In this document: in pieces, positions 17,071 to 26,893 of the stretch
Position numbering within the stretch: the stretch's first letter is position 1
How the letters are laid out: each line of letters begins with the position of its first letter
From: Microbacterium sp. SLBN-154
GTDB taxonomy: Bacteria; Actinomycetota; Actinomycetes; Actinomycetales; Microbacteriaceae
Reading direction: 5' to 3'
Assembly: GCF_006715565.1 (NCBI RefSeq)
Contig: NZ_VFNL01000001.1
Coordinates: forward strand, 2,914,001 to 2,978,000
Length of the DNA stretch: 64,000 bases
Position numbers and translations under genes: made by a program
Notes under the pieces: model-generated
What the model was told of the DNA's origin: nothing
What the model saw: only the letters and a program-made list of their open reading frames with translations
Databases searched by the model: none

Positions 17071-18105
17071 ATGGATCTTCCCTCCCTGTGGTTCTGGATC
17101 GTCGGTTTCCTCTTCCTCGGTTACTTCGTGCTCGACGGGTTCGATTTCGGCGTCGGGATGTCGCTGCCGTTCCTCGGCCGCGACGAGACCTCGCGCCGCC
17201 AGATCATCAACACCATCGGGCCGGTGTGGGACCTCAACGAGACCTGGGTCATCGTCGCCGGCGCCTGCCTGTTCGCCGCCTTCCCCGAGTGGTACGCGAC
17301 CCTGTTCAGCGGCTTCTACCTGCCGCTGCTGCTGATCCTTCTGGCCCTCATCGTGCGCGGAGTGTCGTTCGAGTACCGCCACCAGCGCGATGACCTCCGC
17401 TGGAAGCGGCGCTTCGACCTCATGATCGTCGTCGGTTCGGCGGTCCCGGCGTTCCTCTGGGGCGTCGCGGTGGCGAACATCGTCCGCGGCGTGCCGATCG
17501 ACCAGGACTTCGAATTCACCGGAACCCTGCTCGACCTGCTGAACCCCTACGCGCTCCTCGGTGGGGCGACGACCCTGCTGCTCTTCTTCACCCACGGGGT
17601 GACCTTCGTGGCGCTGAAGACCGACGGGCCGGTGCACGTCGGCGCGCGCCGGCTCGCCGTGGGCGCCGGGATCGTGACCCTCGCGGTCGCCGCAGTGTTC
17701 CTCACCTGGACCCTGGCCGACGCCTGGAGCGGGGGCGCCCCCGCCTTCCCCGCCGCCCTGATCGCCGCCGGCGTGGCCGCCGTATGCGTGCTCGGCGGCG
17801 TGATCGCGAGCGCCCGAGACCGCGAGGGCCGCGCCTTCGCGTTCGGGGTGGGCGCCGTCGCGGGCGCCGTGCTCACGCTGTGGTTCTCACTGTTCCCGAA
17901 CGTGATGCCCTCGTCCACCGACCCCGCGTTCAGCCTGACGATCCAGAACGCCTCGAGCACCGATTACACCCTCACGATCATGTCGTGGGCGGCGCTGATC
18001 TTCCTCCCGCTCGTCCTGGCGTACCAGGGCTGGACCTACTGGGTGTTCCGCAAGCGCGTCACGCGCCGCCACATCGAGACCGCGGGCGCCGCGGCCGCCC
18101 ACTGA
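17071..18105 (+). CDS. cydB: Cytochrome bd oxidase subunit II
   Basis: 344 aa, 14 bases after cydA. About nine hydrophobic segments. The N-terminus (LPSLWFWIVGFLFLGYFVLD, then GFDFGVGM) and the NETWVIVAGACLFAAFPEWY stretch are the family hallmarks. It pairs with CydA. The short C-terminus is Arg/Ala-rich. Translation of cydD begins 9 bases past its stop. Confidence 0.95.
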   Translation: MDLPSLWFWIVGFLFLGYFVLDGFDFGVGMSLPFLGRDETSRRQIINTIGPVWDLNETWVIVAGACLFAAFPEWYATLFSGFYLPLLLILLALIVRGVSFEYRHQRDDLRWKRRFDLMIVVGSAVPAFLWGVAVANIVRGVPIDQDFEFTGTLLDLLNPYALLGGATTLLLFFTHGVTFVALKTDGPVHVGARRLAVGAGIVTLAVAAVFLTWTLADAWSGGAPAFPAALIAAGVAAVCVLGGVIASARDREGRAFAFGVGAVAGAVLTLWFSLFPNVMPSSTDPAFSLTIQNASSTDYTLTIMSWAALIFLPLVLAYQGWTYWVFRKRVTRRHIETAGAAAAH

Positions 18106-18114
18106 GATCCGCTC

Positions 18115-19812
18115 ATGGCTCGCCCCGTCGACCCTCGGCTTCTCCGCTACGCCGCGTCATCCCGGCCGTTCTTCGCCCTCCTCGTCCTCATCGGATTCGC
18201 CCAGGCGGCGGTGGTCGTCGCCTTCGCCTGGCTGCTCACGCAGGCGATCGTGGGCGCGATCGACGGGATGCCGCCGGCCGAGCTCGCCGGGATCCTCACC
18301 GCCCTGGCGGCCGTCGTCGCCCTGCGCGCCGCGCTCGCCTGGGTGCGGGAGGCGGCGGCGGCGCGGGCCGCCGCACGCGCGCAGTCAGAACTGCGCACAG
18401 CCGTCCTCGCCGCCATCGATCGCCTCGGCCCCGGCTGGCTGGCCGGCCGCAACACCGCACGGCTGGCGGTCACCGCCGGCCGTGGGCTCGAGGCGATGGA
18501 GGCCTACTTTGGCCGCTACCTGCCGCAGCTGGTCCTCACCGCCGTGGCCACGCCGCTGCTCGTGGCGGTGATGTGGTGGCAGGACTGGATCTCGGCCCTG
18601 ACCGTCGCACTGACCCTCCCCCTCATCCCGCTGTTCATGGTGCTCATCGGCCTTGCGACCCGTTCGGTGCAGAAGCGGCAGTGGGACACGCTCGGCCGGC
18701 TGGCCGCCCGCTTCGCCGACACCGTCCGGGGCCTGGGCACCCTGAAGCTCTACCAGCGCCAGGACCGCGCGGTCGCCTCGATCGGCGAGACCACCGGCCG
18801 GTACCGCCGCGAGACGCTGACGTTGTTGCGGGTGTCGTTCCTGTCGGGTTTCGCTCTGGAGTTCCTCGCCAGCATCGCCGTGGCGATCGTCGCGGTCTCG
18901 ATCGGCTTCCGCCTGCTCGACGGTGCGCTGCCCCTCGCCGTGGGCCTGTTCGTCCTCCTCCTCGCCCCCGAGGCGTACCTGCCGCTGCGTCAGGTGGGCG
19001 TGCAGTTCCATGCGGCGGCCGAAGGCGTCGCCGCGACCGAGGAGGTCTTCGACGTGCTCGACGCCGCCCAGGACGGGGCTCCGGCGGGCGGTGATCGGCA
19101 GCTCCGATCGGATGCCGCGGGGCAGGGTGAAGGCGCAGGGGAAGAGGGTCTCGTCGTCGACGGCCTGCGGGTACGCCGCGGCGACGTCCTCCTCGCCCCT
19201 ATCGACCTCACCGCGCTCCCCGGGACCGTCACCCTCCTCACCGGCCCGAGCGGAGCAGGCAAGAGCAGTCTGTTCGCGGCGCTCCGCGGAGCTGCCGCCG
19301 CCGAGGGCACGGCGACCTGGCAGGGACGGGATGTGCGGGCGCTCTCTCCCGCGGACTGGCTGGCGTGGGCGGGTCAGGACGCGGGTCTTCTCCACGGCAG
19401 CGTCGCGGACAACGTCGCTCTCGGCGATTCCGACCCGGATGAGGCTCTGGTGCGTCGCGCGCTGCACCTCGCGTGCGCGGACGGGGTCTCACCCGACACC
19501 GGTCTGGGCGTGCGCGGAGCCGGTCTGTCGGGGGGTCAGGCCCAGCGCGTCGCCGTGGCGCGGGCGTTCTATCGCCTGCTCCGCGACCCGGCCGGTTGCG
19601 GTGCCCGCCTCCTCGCGCTCGACGAACCGAGCGCCGCCATCGACTCCGACACCGAGGAGCGCCTCTGGCGCTCGGTCCGCACCCTCGCCGACGAGGGGGC
19701 GGCGGTACTGCTCATCTCCCACCGTGCCAGCGCGCGCCGGATCGCCGACCGCATCACTTCGATGACCGCTGAGACGCTCCCCGTCGCGGAGGCCCCTCAT
19801 GTCGCAGCCTGA
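18115..19812 (+). CDS. cydD: CydD, ABC exporter subunit for bd oxidase assembly
   Basis: 565 aa half-transporter: six membrane helices (residues ~15-320) joined to an ATPase domain with Walker A GPSGAGKSS, signature LSGGQAQRVAVARA and Walker B LLALDEPSAAID. CydDC exports thiols such as cysteine and glutathione in E. coli and is needed for haem insertion into cytochrome bd. The thiol in this organism (possibly mycothiol-related) is not shown. Its last 14 bases overlap cydC. Confidence 0.93.
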   Translation: MARPVDPRLLRYAASSRPFFALLVLIGFAQAAVVVAFAWLLTQAIVGAIDGMPPAELAGILTALAAVVALRAALAWVREAAAARAAARAQSELRTAVLAAIDRLGPGWLAGRNTARLAVTAGRGLEAMEAYFGRYLPQLVLTAVATPLLVAVMWWQDWISALTVALTLPLIPLFMVLIGLATRSVQKRQWDTLGRLAARFADTVRGLGTLKLYQRQDRAVASIGETTGRYRRETLTLLRVSFLSGFALEFLASIAVAIVAVSIGFRLLDGALPLAVGLFVLLLAPEAYLPLRQVGVQFHAAAEGVAATEEVFDVLDAAQDGAPAGGDRQLRSDAAGQGEGAGEEGLVVDGLRVRRGDVLLAPIDLTALPGTVTLLTGPSGAGKSSLFAALRGAAAAEGTATWQGRDVRALSPADWLAWAGQDAGLLHGSVADNVALGDSDPDEALVRRALHLACADGVSPDTGLGVRGAGLSGGQAQRVAVARAFYRLLRDPAGCGARLLALDEPSAAIDSDTEERLWRSVRTLADEGAAVLLISHRASARRIADRITSMTAETLPVAEAPHVAA

Positions 19813-21505
19813 ATCCCGGCCGACCGCCCGTTCGCTCCTGCGCGGCGCGATGCCGCCGGCGCCGCGGTGGGTGCCGACGATCCTGACCGGGCTCGTCGCC
19901 GAGGCATCAGCGGTCGCGCTGTTGGCGGTCAGCGCATGGCTCATCGTGCGCGCGTCCGAGCAGCCGCCAGTGCTGTACCTCTCGCTCGCGGTCGTCGGCG
20001 TGCGCTTCTTCGCCCTCTCCCGGGCCGGCGCCCGCTATCTCGAGCGCCTGTTCGGACACGACGCCGCGCTCGGCCAGCTCGTGCGCACCCGCACCGACCT
20101 CGTCCGCCGCCTCGTTCCCCTCGCGCCCGACGGCCTCGGCCGGACGCGGAGCGGCTCGGTGCTCGGCGCTCTCGTCGACGATGTCGACGAGCTGCAGGAT
20201 CTTCCCCTCCGAGTCATCCAGCCCCTCGCCTCCTCGGCGCTCGTCGCGGCGCTGTCGGTGATCCTCGTCGGGCTGGTGTGGTGGCCTGCTGCCCTCACCC
20301 TGCTCGCCTGCCTCGTGCTGGCCGCCGTCACCGCCGCGGTGTGGGGCTGGGCTGCCGGGTCGCGCGCCGAGCGCGCTGTAGCCCCCCTGCGGGCGCGGGT
20401 CACGGAGGCCCTGATGGATCACCTCTCCGCCCTCGACGTCCTTGACGCCTTCGGTGCGGCCGAGACCAGTCGCGCTCGGATCGACGCTGCTGATCGCGCC
20501 CTCCGCCGCGCCGTCGTTCTTCGCGCCGGGGCTCAAGCCGCGACGACCGCGGTCGTGTCGGTCGCGGCCGGCGTCGCATCGATCGCCGCCGTGCTCGTCA
20601 GCGCGCCCGCCGTGGCCGCGGGGGCGCTGTCCGGTCCCGGGCTCGCCGTCGTCGTCCTCGTGCCGATGGCGGTCTTCGAGGTCTTCACCGTCGTGCCGCT
20701 GGCGGCGGCAGCGTGGCGGCGCGTTCACGCAGCGGCGACCCGCATCGCCGACGCGGTGCCGAACGCCCTTCCGACCGAGCTCGTGTCCGATCAGACGGGG
20801 CCACCCACCGGAATGGGCCCGTCTCTGGGCGAGGGACTGTCTCTGCGCGGAGTGACGGCGAGGTGGCCGGGCAGCGCCCATGCCGTGCTGCGCGATGTCG
20901 ACCTCGATGTCGCGCCCGGCGAGCGCGTGCTGGTGTCGGGCGCGAGCGGGGCGGGAAAGACCACGCTCGCGCACGTGCTGGTGCGCTTCCTCGACGCCGG
21001 CGGCGACTACACGATCGGCGGCGTTCCGGTCACCGCACTCTCGTCCGACGACGTCCGCCGCACGATCGGTCTCGTCGAGCAGCATCCGATGCTCTTCGAC
21101 GACGACATCCGCCAGAACCTGCTGTTCGCACGGCCCACCGCGAGCGACGCGCAACTGGAGCGGGCCCTCGAACGGGTGGGGCTGTGGGACTGGGTCCGTC
21201 AGCGCGGGGGGCTCGACGCGCGTGTCGGCGAGCGCGGCGCCTGGGTCTCGGGGGGTCAGGCCCAGCGACTCGCCCTCGCCCGAGCGCTCCTCCGCGGCTT
21301 CCCCGTCCTCATCCTCGATGAACCCACCGCCGGCGTCGATCCCGCCGCCGCTGATGAGCTCCTTCGCGATCTCCTCTCGGCTGCGGGGTCCGAGCAGGCC
21401 GTGATCGTCATCTCGCACGCCGACGTCCCGGCGGGCGCGGTGGACCGGGTGGTGCGCCTCGAGGCCGGCCGCGTCGTCCGCGAGGCGGCCGCGACGACAC
21501 CGTAG
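19799..21505 (+). CDS. cydC: CydC, ABC exporter subunit for bd oxidase assembly
   Basis: 568 aa, partner of CydD. Membrane domain in residues ~20-310, then an ATPase domain with Walker A GASGAGKTT, signature VSGGQAQRLALARAL and Walker B LILDEPTAGVD. ATG 19799 lies 14 bases inside cydD, so the two subunits are translationally coupled. It ends the cydABDC operon, convergent with the DUF2867 gene. Confidence 0.93.
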   Translation: MSQPESRPTARSLLRGAMPPAPRWVPTILTGLVAEASAVALLAVSAWLIVRASEQPPVLYLSLAVVGVRFFALSRAGARYLERLFGHDAALGQLVRTRTDLVRRLVPLAPDGLGRTRSGSVLGALVDDVDELQDLPLRVIQPLASSALVAALSVILVGLVWWPAALTLLACLVLAAVTAAVWGWAAGSRAERAVAPLRARVTEALMDHLSALDVLDAFGAAETSRARIDAADRALRRAVVLRAGAQAATTAVVSVAAGVASIAAVLVSAPAVAAGALSGPGLAVVVLVPMAVFEVFTVVPLAAAAWRRVHAAATRIADAVPNALPTELVSDQTGPPTGMGPSLGEGLSLRGVTARWPGSAHAVLRDVDLDVAPGERVLVSGASGAGKTTLAHVLVRFLDAGGDYTIGGVPVTALSSDDVRRTIGLVEQHPMLFDDDIRQNLLFARPTASDAQLERALERVGLWDWVRQRGGLDARVGERGAWVSGGQAQRLALARALLRGFPVLILDEPTAGVDPAAADELLRDLLSAAGSEQAVIVISHADVPAGAVDRVVRLEAGRVVREAAATTP

Positions 21506-21523
21506 GCCTGCCGCCTCCGCCCC

Positions 21524-23089
21524 TCAGGCGGGCGAGGTCACGGTCGGCCGGGCGCTGCTTCCGACGACGGTCTCGGCAGCCGCGGCGATCCGATTGGCCA
21601 TGCCCGCGAAGATGAAGCCGTGGAACGGCAGCACGGCGAACCAGTAGAGACGCCCCGAGAGGCCGTGGGGGAAGAACACGGCGCGCTGCTCGTAGCGTGA
21701 ACCGCCCGCCTCGGGGCGCGCCCGCAGCTCGAGCCACGCTAGCCCCGGCACCTTCATCTCGGCACGGAGGCGGAGGAAGCTTCCGGGCTCGATCGCCTCG
21801 ACACGCCAGAAGTCCAGGGCGTCGCCGACGACAAGACGGGCGCGGCTGCGTCGCCCGCGTGCCAGACCGATGCCCCCGACGACGCGGTCCATCCACCCGC
21901 GGATCGCCCAGAGCACCGGGGAGGAGTACCAGCCGTTCTCGCCGCCGATCCCCTCGATGACCTGCCAGAGCGCCTCGGGAGGGGCGGTGGTGTGAGCCGA
22001 CCGCTCGTCGACGAAGACCGCCTTCCCCGCCCAGTTCGGGTCGCTCGGGAGCGGATCACTCGGAACGCCGAGCACCTCGGCGTCTTGCCAACTCGTCTCG
22101 ATCGCGTCCTCCGCCACCCGTCCGAGAGCCCGCGCCACCGCCTCCCGATAGGGCATCAGCCCGCCTTCGGGCCGCGGGATGAGAGCGTCGACATCGTTGT
22201 CCTTCATGACGCACTCGTTCTGCAGCGACTCCACCAGCGGACGCGCGATTGAGCGCGGGATGGGGGTCACGAGGTTCACCCAGTGCGAGGCGAGGCGGGG
22301 TGTCAGCACCGGCAGCGCGGCGATCGCGCGCTGCGGGAGCCCCGCCTCGAGCGCATAGCCGTTCATCATCTGGCCGTAGCGCAGCACATCGGGGCCGCCG
22401 ATGTCGACGGCGCGGTTGACATCGGGGGCGACGCGCGCGGCGCCGAGGAGGTAGTGCAGCACGTCACGCACCGCGATGGGCTGGATGCGGTTGCGCACCC
22501 ACCGCGGCGCGGGCATGTACGGGAGCACATCGGTGAGGTGCCGGACCATCTCGAAGGACGCCGACCCCGACCCGATCACGACACCCGCCTGAAGAACGAG
22601 CGTGGGCACACCGCTGTCGAGGAACACCTGGCCCACCTCGACGCGCGATCGCAGGTGCGCCGACAGCGGCACCCCCTCGGGATGCAGGCCCCCGAGGTAC
22701 ACCAGGCGCGTGACCCCCGCCCGGGCGGCGGCCCGGGCGACGGTTTCGGCGGCCTCCCGGTCGGCCGTCTCGAACCCCCGTCCCGCCGACATCGAGTGCA
22801 CGAGGTAGTACAGGACGTCCACGTCGGCCGCAGCGCGTGCCATGACGGTCGCATCCGCGGCATCCCCCGACACGATCTCGACTCGCTCGCCCCAGGCGAA
22901 GGCGGCCACACGGCGCGGATCGCGCGCGAGCACCCGCACCCGATACCCGGCGTTGAGCAGCCGCGGCACCAGTCGTCCGCCGATGTAGCCGGTCGCTCCC
23001 AGCACGAGAGCGCGGGGGGTGGTGCCGTCATCGCGCGGGACGGCGACGAGCGCCGCTTCGCGACCGGTCGGAGCGGAGAGGTCGTCCAT
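21524..23089 (-). CDS. NAD(P)-binding SDR with C-terminal DUF2867 domain
   Basis: 521 aa from ATG 23087-23089; frames further upstream have no family match. Residues ~26-310 are an atypical short-chain dehydrogenase/NmrA-like Rossmann domain (LVLGATGYIGGRLVPRLL). Residues ~345-520 match DUF2867 (SFLRLRAEMKVPGLAWLELR ... FFPHGLSGRLYWFAVLPFHG). The fusion is frequent in actinobacteria; substrate unknown. It lies 46 bases downstream of the acetyltransferase gene. Confidence 0.82.
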   Translation of the reverse strand: MDDLSAPTGREAALVAVPRDDGTTPRALVLGATGYIGGRLVPRLLNAGYRVRVLARDPRRVAAFAWGERVEIVSGDAADATVMARAAADVDVLYYLVHSMSAGRGFETADREAAETVARAAARAGVTRLVYLGGLHPEGVPLSAHLRSRVEVGQVFLDSGVPTLVLQAGVVIGSGSASFEMVRHLTDVLPYMPAPRWVRNRIQPIAVRDVLHYLLGAARVAPDVNRAVDIGGPDVLRYGQMMNGYALEAGLPQRAIAALPVLTPRLASHWVNLVTPIPRSIARPLVESLQNECVMKDNDVDALIPRPEGGLMPYREAVARALGRVAEDAIETSWQDAEVLGVPSDPLPSDPNWAGKAVFVDERSAHTTAPPEALWQVIEGIGGENGWYSSPVLWAIRGWMDRVVGGIGLARGRRSRARLVVGDALDFWRVEAIEPGSFLRLRAEMKVPGLAWLELRARPEAGGSRYEQRAVFFPHGLSGRLYWFAVLPFHGFIFAGMANRIAAAAETVVGSSARPTVTSPA

Positions 23090-23135
23090 GCCAGCGAGGC
23101 TACCGCCGCCGCAGGGGGCGAAGGGCGGCGCGCGA

Positions 23136-23735
23136 TCAGTCCAGACGCATCCCGAACGCCCGATCACCGGGCGCCGACGGCAGCGCCACGAAGCCCAGGC
23201 GGGGATAGAACGCCAGCGCCCCGGCGTTGCCGGCGGAGGCGACGAGGTGCACACCCGGCACGCCCCGGTCCCGGAGCGCCTCGACGAAGCCGGCGATGAG
23301 CAGGCGCCCCCACCCCTGTCCCTGCACCTCGGGGAGGAGGTCGATGTGCAGGTGGGCGGGGTACTCGCCGGCATAGGGAGGTGCGCTCGTCCCCCGGGCG
23401 GCGGCGTAGTTCAGCAGGTCGGCGTGGCGCCCCTGGGTCTCTTGCCCCCCGGGACGGTGCGGGGCGACCTGCGGCCACCAGTCGCGCGCGAACCATTCCT
23501 CGAACGCGACGGTGTCGGGCGTTCCGACGACGTAGCCGGCGACCCGACCGTCATCGGTCTCGACGACCGAGGCCAGGTCGGGATGCCGCGCGACGTAGGG
23601 GAGGACGAAGAGCGCGGCCCAGAGATCGTCATCGGGCAGCACGCCGGTCGCGTCGGCGCCGTCGTCGGCGGTGCGCAGGCAGATCTCGGCGAGCGCCGGT
23701 TCGTCACCGGGGCGGAAGGGGCGAAGGCGCGGCAC
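23136..23735 (-). CDS. GNAT family N-acetyltransferase
   Basis: 199 aa. The acetyl-CoA-binding motif A is VQGQGWGRLLIAGFVEAL, and motif B is AGNAGALAFYPRLGF. The insert before it (EEWFARDWWPQVAP) resembles the O-GlcNAcase-associated GNAT group. Its start lies 32 bases inside the end of modC, which suggests read-through expression with the mod operon, though a role in molybdenum is not implied. Substrate unknown. Confidence 0.8.
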   Translation of the reverse strand: MPRLRPFRPGDEPALAEICLRTADDGADATGVLPDDDLWAALFVLPYVARHPDLASVVETDDGRVAGYVVGTPDTVAFEEWFARDWWPQVAPHRPGGQETQGRHADLLNYAAARGTSAPPYAGEYPAHLHIDLLPEVQGQGWGRLLIAGFVEALRDRGVPGVHLVASAGNAGALAFYPRLGFVALPSAPGDRAFGMRLD

Positions 23736-24852
23736 GCGGGGAGTCTACGCCGCCGGTGTCCGGGACGGTGGCCGTGTCAGGCGTCAGCCGGACCGCCGCG
23801 TCGTCGAGGGTGACGATGACGTCGGCGCCGACGGGGAAGCGCGCGGCGTCGGCCAGGTCGGCGTCGACGAAGAGGGGAGGCTCGTCGGTGTGCAGACGCA
23901 CCCCCGAGGGGGTGGCCTCGTGCCGGACGATCCGCGCCGGCCATCCGCCCACGCCCTTTTCAGCGGCGCCGGCACCGTGGTCCGGTGACGCGATCGCCGC
24001 CGCCGAGGGGCGGAACACCGCCCATACGCGCCGTCCCGTCGTGAGCAGGGCCCGCGAGGCGGAATCCGCGGGAACGATCCGCCGACCCGCGCGCTCCCAG
24101 GCTCCGTCCCGCGCGACCCCCTCGACCCGGTTCAGACCCGCGATGCGCGCGACGAACGCCGTGGCCGGGGTGGTGAGGACCTCGCGGGTCGGCCCGCGCT
24201 GGCTGACGCGACCGGCTTCGACGACGATCAGGGTGTCGGTGAGCACCGCCGCATCCAGGGCGTCGTGGGTGACGACGACGGCGGTGACGCCCGTCGCGAC
24301 GAGCTGATCGCGCAGCACCGCGCGCAGGTCGTCGGCTGTGACGGGGTCGAGCGAGGTGAAGGGTTCATCCAGCAGCAGCACGGCCGGATCGGTCACGAGC
24401 GCGCGTGCGAGGGCCACCCGTTGCTGCTGACCGCCCGAGAGTTCTCCGGGCCGCCGATCACCGAGACCCGCCAGCCCCACCCGTTCGAGCCAGGATGCCG
24501 CGTCGGAGCGCGCCGTGGACCGTGAGACGCCACGCGCCCGTGGCCCGAACGCGATGTTCTCGGCAGCGGAGAGATGCGGGAACAGGCGCGCGTCCTGACC
24601 GAGCAGCACCACCTCGCGCGCGGCGGCCGGCACGAGGCGTCCGGGCGCCGACAGCACACGGCCGTCACGCACGACGCGTCCCGAGTCCAGGCGCACCGTG
24701 CCCGCGATCAGTCCGAGGAGCGTGGATTTGCCCGCGCCGCTCGGGCCCATGATGCCCACGACCTCCCCCGGCTCGGCGACGAACGACACCGACAGCCGGA
24801 TGTCGCCGCGCTGCTGATCGTCGACCTCGACCTCGAGTCGCCCCGCCGTCAC
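23704..24852 (-). CDS. modC: Molybdate ABC transporter ATP-binding protein
   Basis: 382 aa from GTG 24850-24852, which overlaps the modB stop as GTGA; the frame is open upstream but that part is antisense-like and lacks motifs. The ATPase core has Walker A GPSGAGKST (near residue 32), signature LSGGQQQRVALARAL and Walker B VLLLDEPFTSLD. A long C-terminal region (~230-382) is expected to hold TOBE/MOP-type molybdate-sensing folds. It powers uptake by ModAB. Confidence 0.88.
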   Translation of the reverse strand: MTAGRLEVEVDDQQRGDIRLSVSFVAEPGEVVGIMGPSGAGKSTLLGLIAGTVRLDSGRVVRDGRVLSAPGRLVPAAAREVVLLGQDARLFPHLSAAENIAFGPRARGVSRSTARSDAASWLERVGLAGLGDRRPGELSGGQQQRVALARALVTDPAVLLLDEPFTSLDPVTADDLRAVLRDQLVATGVTAVVVTHDALDAAVLTDTLIVVEAGRVSQRGPTREVLTTPATAFVARIAGLNRVEGVARDGAWERAGRRIVPADSASRALLTTGRRVWAVFRPSAAAIASPDHGAGAAEKGVGGWPARIVRHEATPSGVRLHTDEPPLFVDADLADAARFPVGADVIVTLDDAAVRLTPDTATVPDTGGVDSPRAAPSPLPPR

Positions 24853-25673
24853 CGGAGGCTCCCCGGTCGCCAGGCTCGGACGAGGAGCAGCACCACCAGG
24901 GCGGTGACGAGGAGGAGGAGCGAAAGAGCCACTCCGGTCCCCTGCGCCACGCCCGCACCGTTGAAGGCGCTGTAGATGGCGAGCGGCATGGTCTGGGTGA
25001 CCCCCGGGGCGTTCCCCGCGAACAACGCCGTCGCACCGAATTCCCCCACCGCCCGAGCGAAGCAGAGGATGACACCGGCGATGAGACCCGGTGCGGCCAG
25101 CGGAAGGGTGATGCGGGCGAGGATCGTCCAGCGACCGGCGCCGAGCGCGCCCGCCGCCTCCTCGAATCGGCTCCCGATCGCCCGCAGCGACCCCTCGAGG
25201 GCGAGGACGAGGAACGGCAGCGCGACGAAGGCCTGGGCCAGGACGACGGCGGTGGTGGTGAAGGGCAGTCGGATGCCGACGGCATCCAGAGCAGGACCGA
25301 GCCAGCCATTGCGGCCGAACAGGAACAGCAGCGCGACTCCGCCCACCATCGGCGGGAGGACCAGCGGCACGGTGACGACCGCGCGCAGAACAGCAGCGGT
25401 CCGTGTCGAGGAACGCGCGATCACCAGCGCAAGGGGGATGCCGAGGATGATGCACAGCGCCGTGGCCGCGAGTCCGGTCTGCAGCGACAGCAGCAGCGCC
25501 GACACCGCCGGAGGCGACGTCACGTCCGCCCAGAGCGTCGACCACTCCGCCCGCGACACCAGCGCGGCCAACGGCACGATCAGGAGGGCGAGGCCGAGAA
25601 CAGCAGGGACGGCGAGGATCGGAGGAACCGCGGGGGCCGGCGCCGATCGGAGCGAACGCGAGTCGGAGGTCAT
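24849..25673 (-). CDS. modB: Molybdate ABC transporter permease
   Basis: 274 aa with five to six membrane helices and the EAA loop EEAAGALGAGRWTILARITL in the middle. It forms the membrane channel of the molybdate importer. ATG 25671-25673 overlaps the modA stop as ATGA, and its own stop overlaps modC as GTGA, so modABC is a fully coupled operon. Confidence 0.9.
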   Translation of the reverse strand: MTSDSRSLRSAPAPAVPPILAVPAVLGLALLIVPLAALVSRAEWSTLWADVTSPPAVSALLLSLQTGLAATALCIILGIPLALVIARSSTRTAAVLRAVVTVPLVLPPMVGGVALLFLFGRNGWLGPALDAVGIRLPFTTTAVVLAQAFVALPFLVLALEGSLRAIGSRFEEAAGALGAGRWTILARITLPLAAPGLIAGVILCFARAVGEFGATALFAGNAPGVTQTMPLAIYSAFNGAGVAQGTGVALSLLLLVTALVVLLLVRAWRPGSLR

Positions 25674-26494
25674 GGTCCGGCCGACGCGAACCCGGCGTCT
25701 GCGAGCACACGCTGACCCTCGGGACCGGTGACGAGGGCGACGAAGGCGCGGGCGACGTCGTCGGAGACGGCCCCCGTGGTCACCGCGATCGGATACAGGT
25801 TGACCACGTCTGCGGCTGTGTCCGGCACGATCACCTCGACGTCATCGCGGCCGACGACGTCGGTGGCGTACACCAGGCCCGCATCGGCCTCGCCGGCGGC
25901 GACCTTGGTCATGACCGCCGTGACGTTCTGCTCCAGGCTCGCGGGGGTGACGCTCACCTCCGCGTTCTGGAGCAGCGTCCTCGAGGCGGCGCCGCAGGGG
26001 ACATCCGGCTCGCACAGCACCACCGTCGCATCGGCGAGGTCGGCGAGGTCGGCGATGCCCGCGGGGTTGCCCGTCGGGGTCACGAGCACGAGGGTGTTCG
26101 CGGCGAAGACCACCGGATCCGCGACGACTCCGGCGTCGACCACCTGCTGCATGATGCGCTCGTCGGCGCTGGCGAACACGTCAGCGGGCGCCCCCTCGAT
26201 GATCTGGGTGGCGAGCGCCGATGATCCGTCGGTGACGAGCGGTTGCACCGCGACATCCGGATGCTCCTCGGCGAAGACCGTCAGGAGATCATCGAACGCG
26301 CCGTGGAGGGACGCCGCGGCGTAGACCGTGAGGCTGCCCGTGAGTCCTCCCTCGGCGGCACCCGGCGACGGCGCGGTCGAGGCCGCTCCGGCGCAGCCGC
26401 TGAGGATGACGGCGGCTGCCGCGAGAGCACCGATCGCGACGCGACGGATGTGACGTCGAGGCGTCGCACGATCGGTCGAGGGAGCACCTGTCAC
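25670..26494 (-). CDS. modA: Molybdate-binding lipoprotein
   Basis: 274 aa from GTG 26492-26494, overlapping the regulator stop as GTGA. A signal peptide (AIGALAAAAVILSGC) ends in lipobox LSGC with the acylated Cys about residue 29. The mature part begins LTVYAAASLHGAFDDLLTVF, the standard ModA opening with the oxyanion-binding serine. It captures molybdate (or tungstate) outside the membrane. Confidence 0.92.
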   Translation of the reverse strand: MTGAPSTDRATPRRHIRRVAIGALAAAAVILSGCAGAASTAPSPGAAEGGLTGSLTVYAAASLHGAFDDLLTVFAEEHPDVAVQPLVTDGSSALATQIIEGAPADVFASADERIMQQVVDAGVVADPVVFAANTLVLVTPTGNPAGIADLADLADATVVLCEPDVPCGAASRTLLQNAEVSVTPASLEQNVTAVMTKVAAGEADAGLVYATDVVGRDDVEVIVPDTAADVVNLYPIAVTTGAVSDDVARAFVALVTGPEGQRVLADAGFASAGP

Positions 26495-26889
26495 CGGGGG
26501 ACCTCGACGGTCACGGTCGTGGCCTTGACCGACGCCACCGCGAGCGACCCGACCTCCAGCCCCAGGTCGTCGACCGCTTCGGACGACATGAGCGACACCA
26601 CCCGGTGCGGCCCGCACTGGATGTCGACCTGGGCCATGACACCCTCTCGCTGCACGCGGGTCACGAGCCCGACGAAACGGTTGCGGGCGCTGGAGACAAC
26701 CCCGGTGGGGTCGCCCGCCTGCTTCGCCAGGGCGAGCGCGTGTGTGGCCAGGACGGTTCCCGAGATCTCCGCGGGCGCAGCCCCCGTGGTCTCGAGCGTT
26801 CCCTGATCGATCCAGCGTCGGACCGTGTCATCGCTCACCCCGAGAAGGGCCGCGGCGTCTGAGATCCGAAAATCCGGCATGATCCGCAT
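26491..26889 (-). CDS. Small HTH-TOBE molybdenum regulator
   Basis: 132 aa from ATG 26887-26889, 5 bases after GGAG; ATG 26880 would also give the domain start MPDFRISDAAALL. Residues ~8-50 form an excisionase/MerR-like helix-turn-helix (AAALLGVSDDTVRRWIDQG). Residues ~65-130 form one TOBE/Mop domain (RNRFVGLVTRVQREGVMAQV), which binds molybdate in ModE and Mop proteins. It heads the modABC operon with a GTGA overlap, and a palindrome lies just upstream, so it probably senses molybdate and controls the divergent promoters. Direction of control unknown. Confidence 0.82.
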   Translation of the reverse strand: MRIMPDFRISDAAALLGVSDDTVRRWIDQGTLETTGAAPAEISGTVLATHALALAKQAGDPTGVVSSARNRFVGLVTRVQREGVMAQVDIQCGPHRVVSLMSSEAVDDLGLEVGSLAVASVKATTVTVEVPR

Positions 26890-26893
26890 CATA

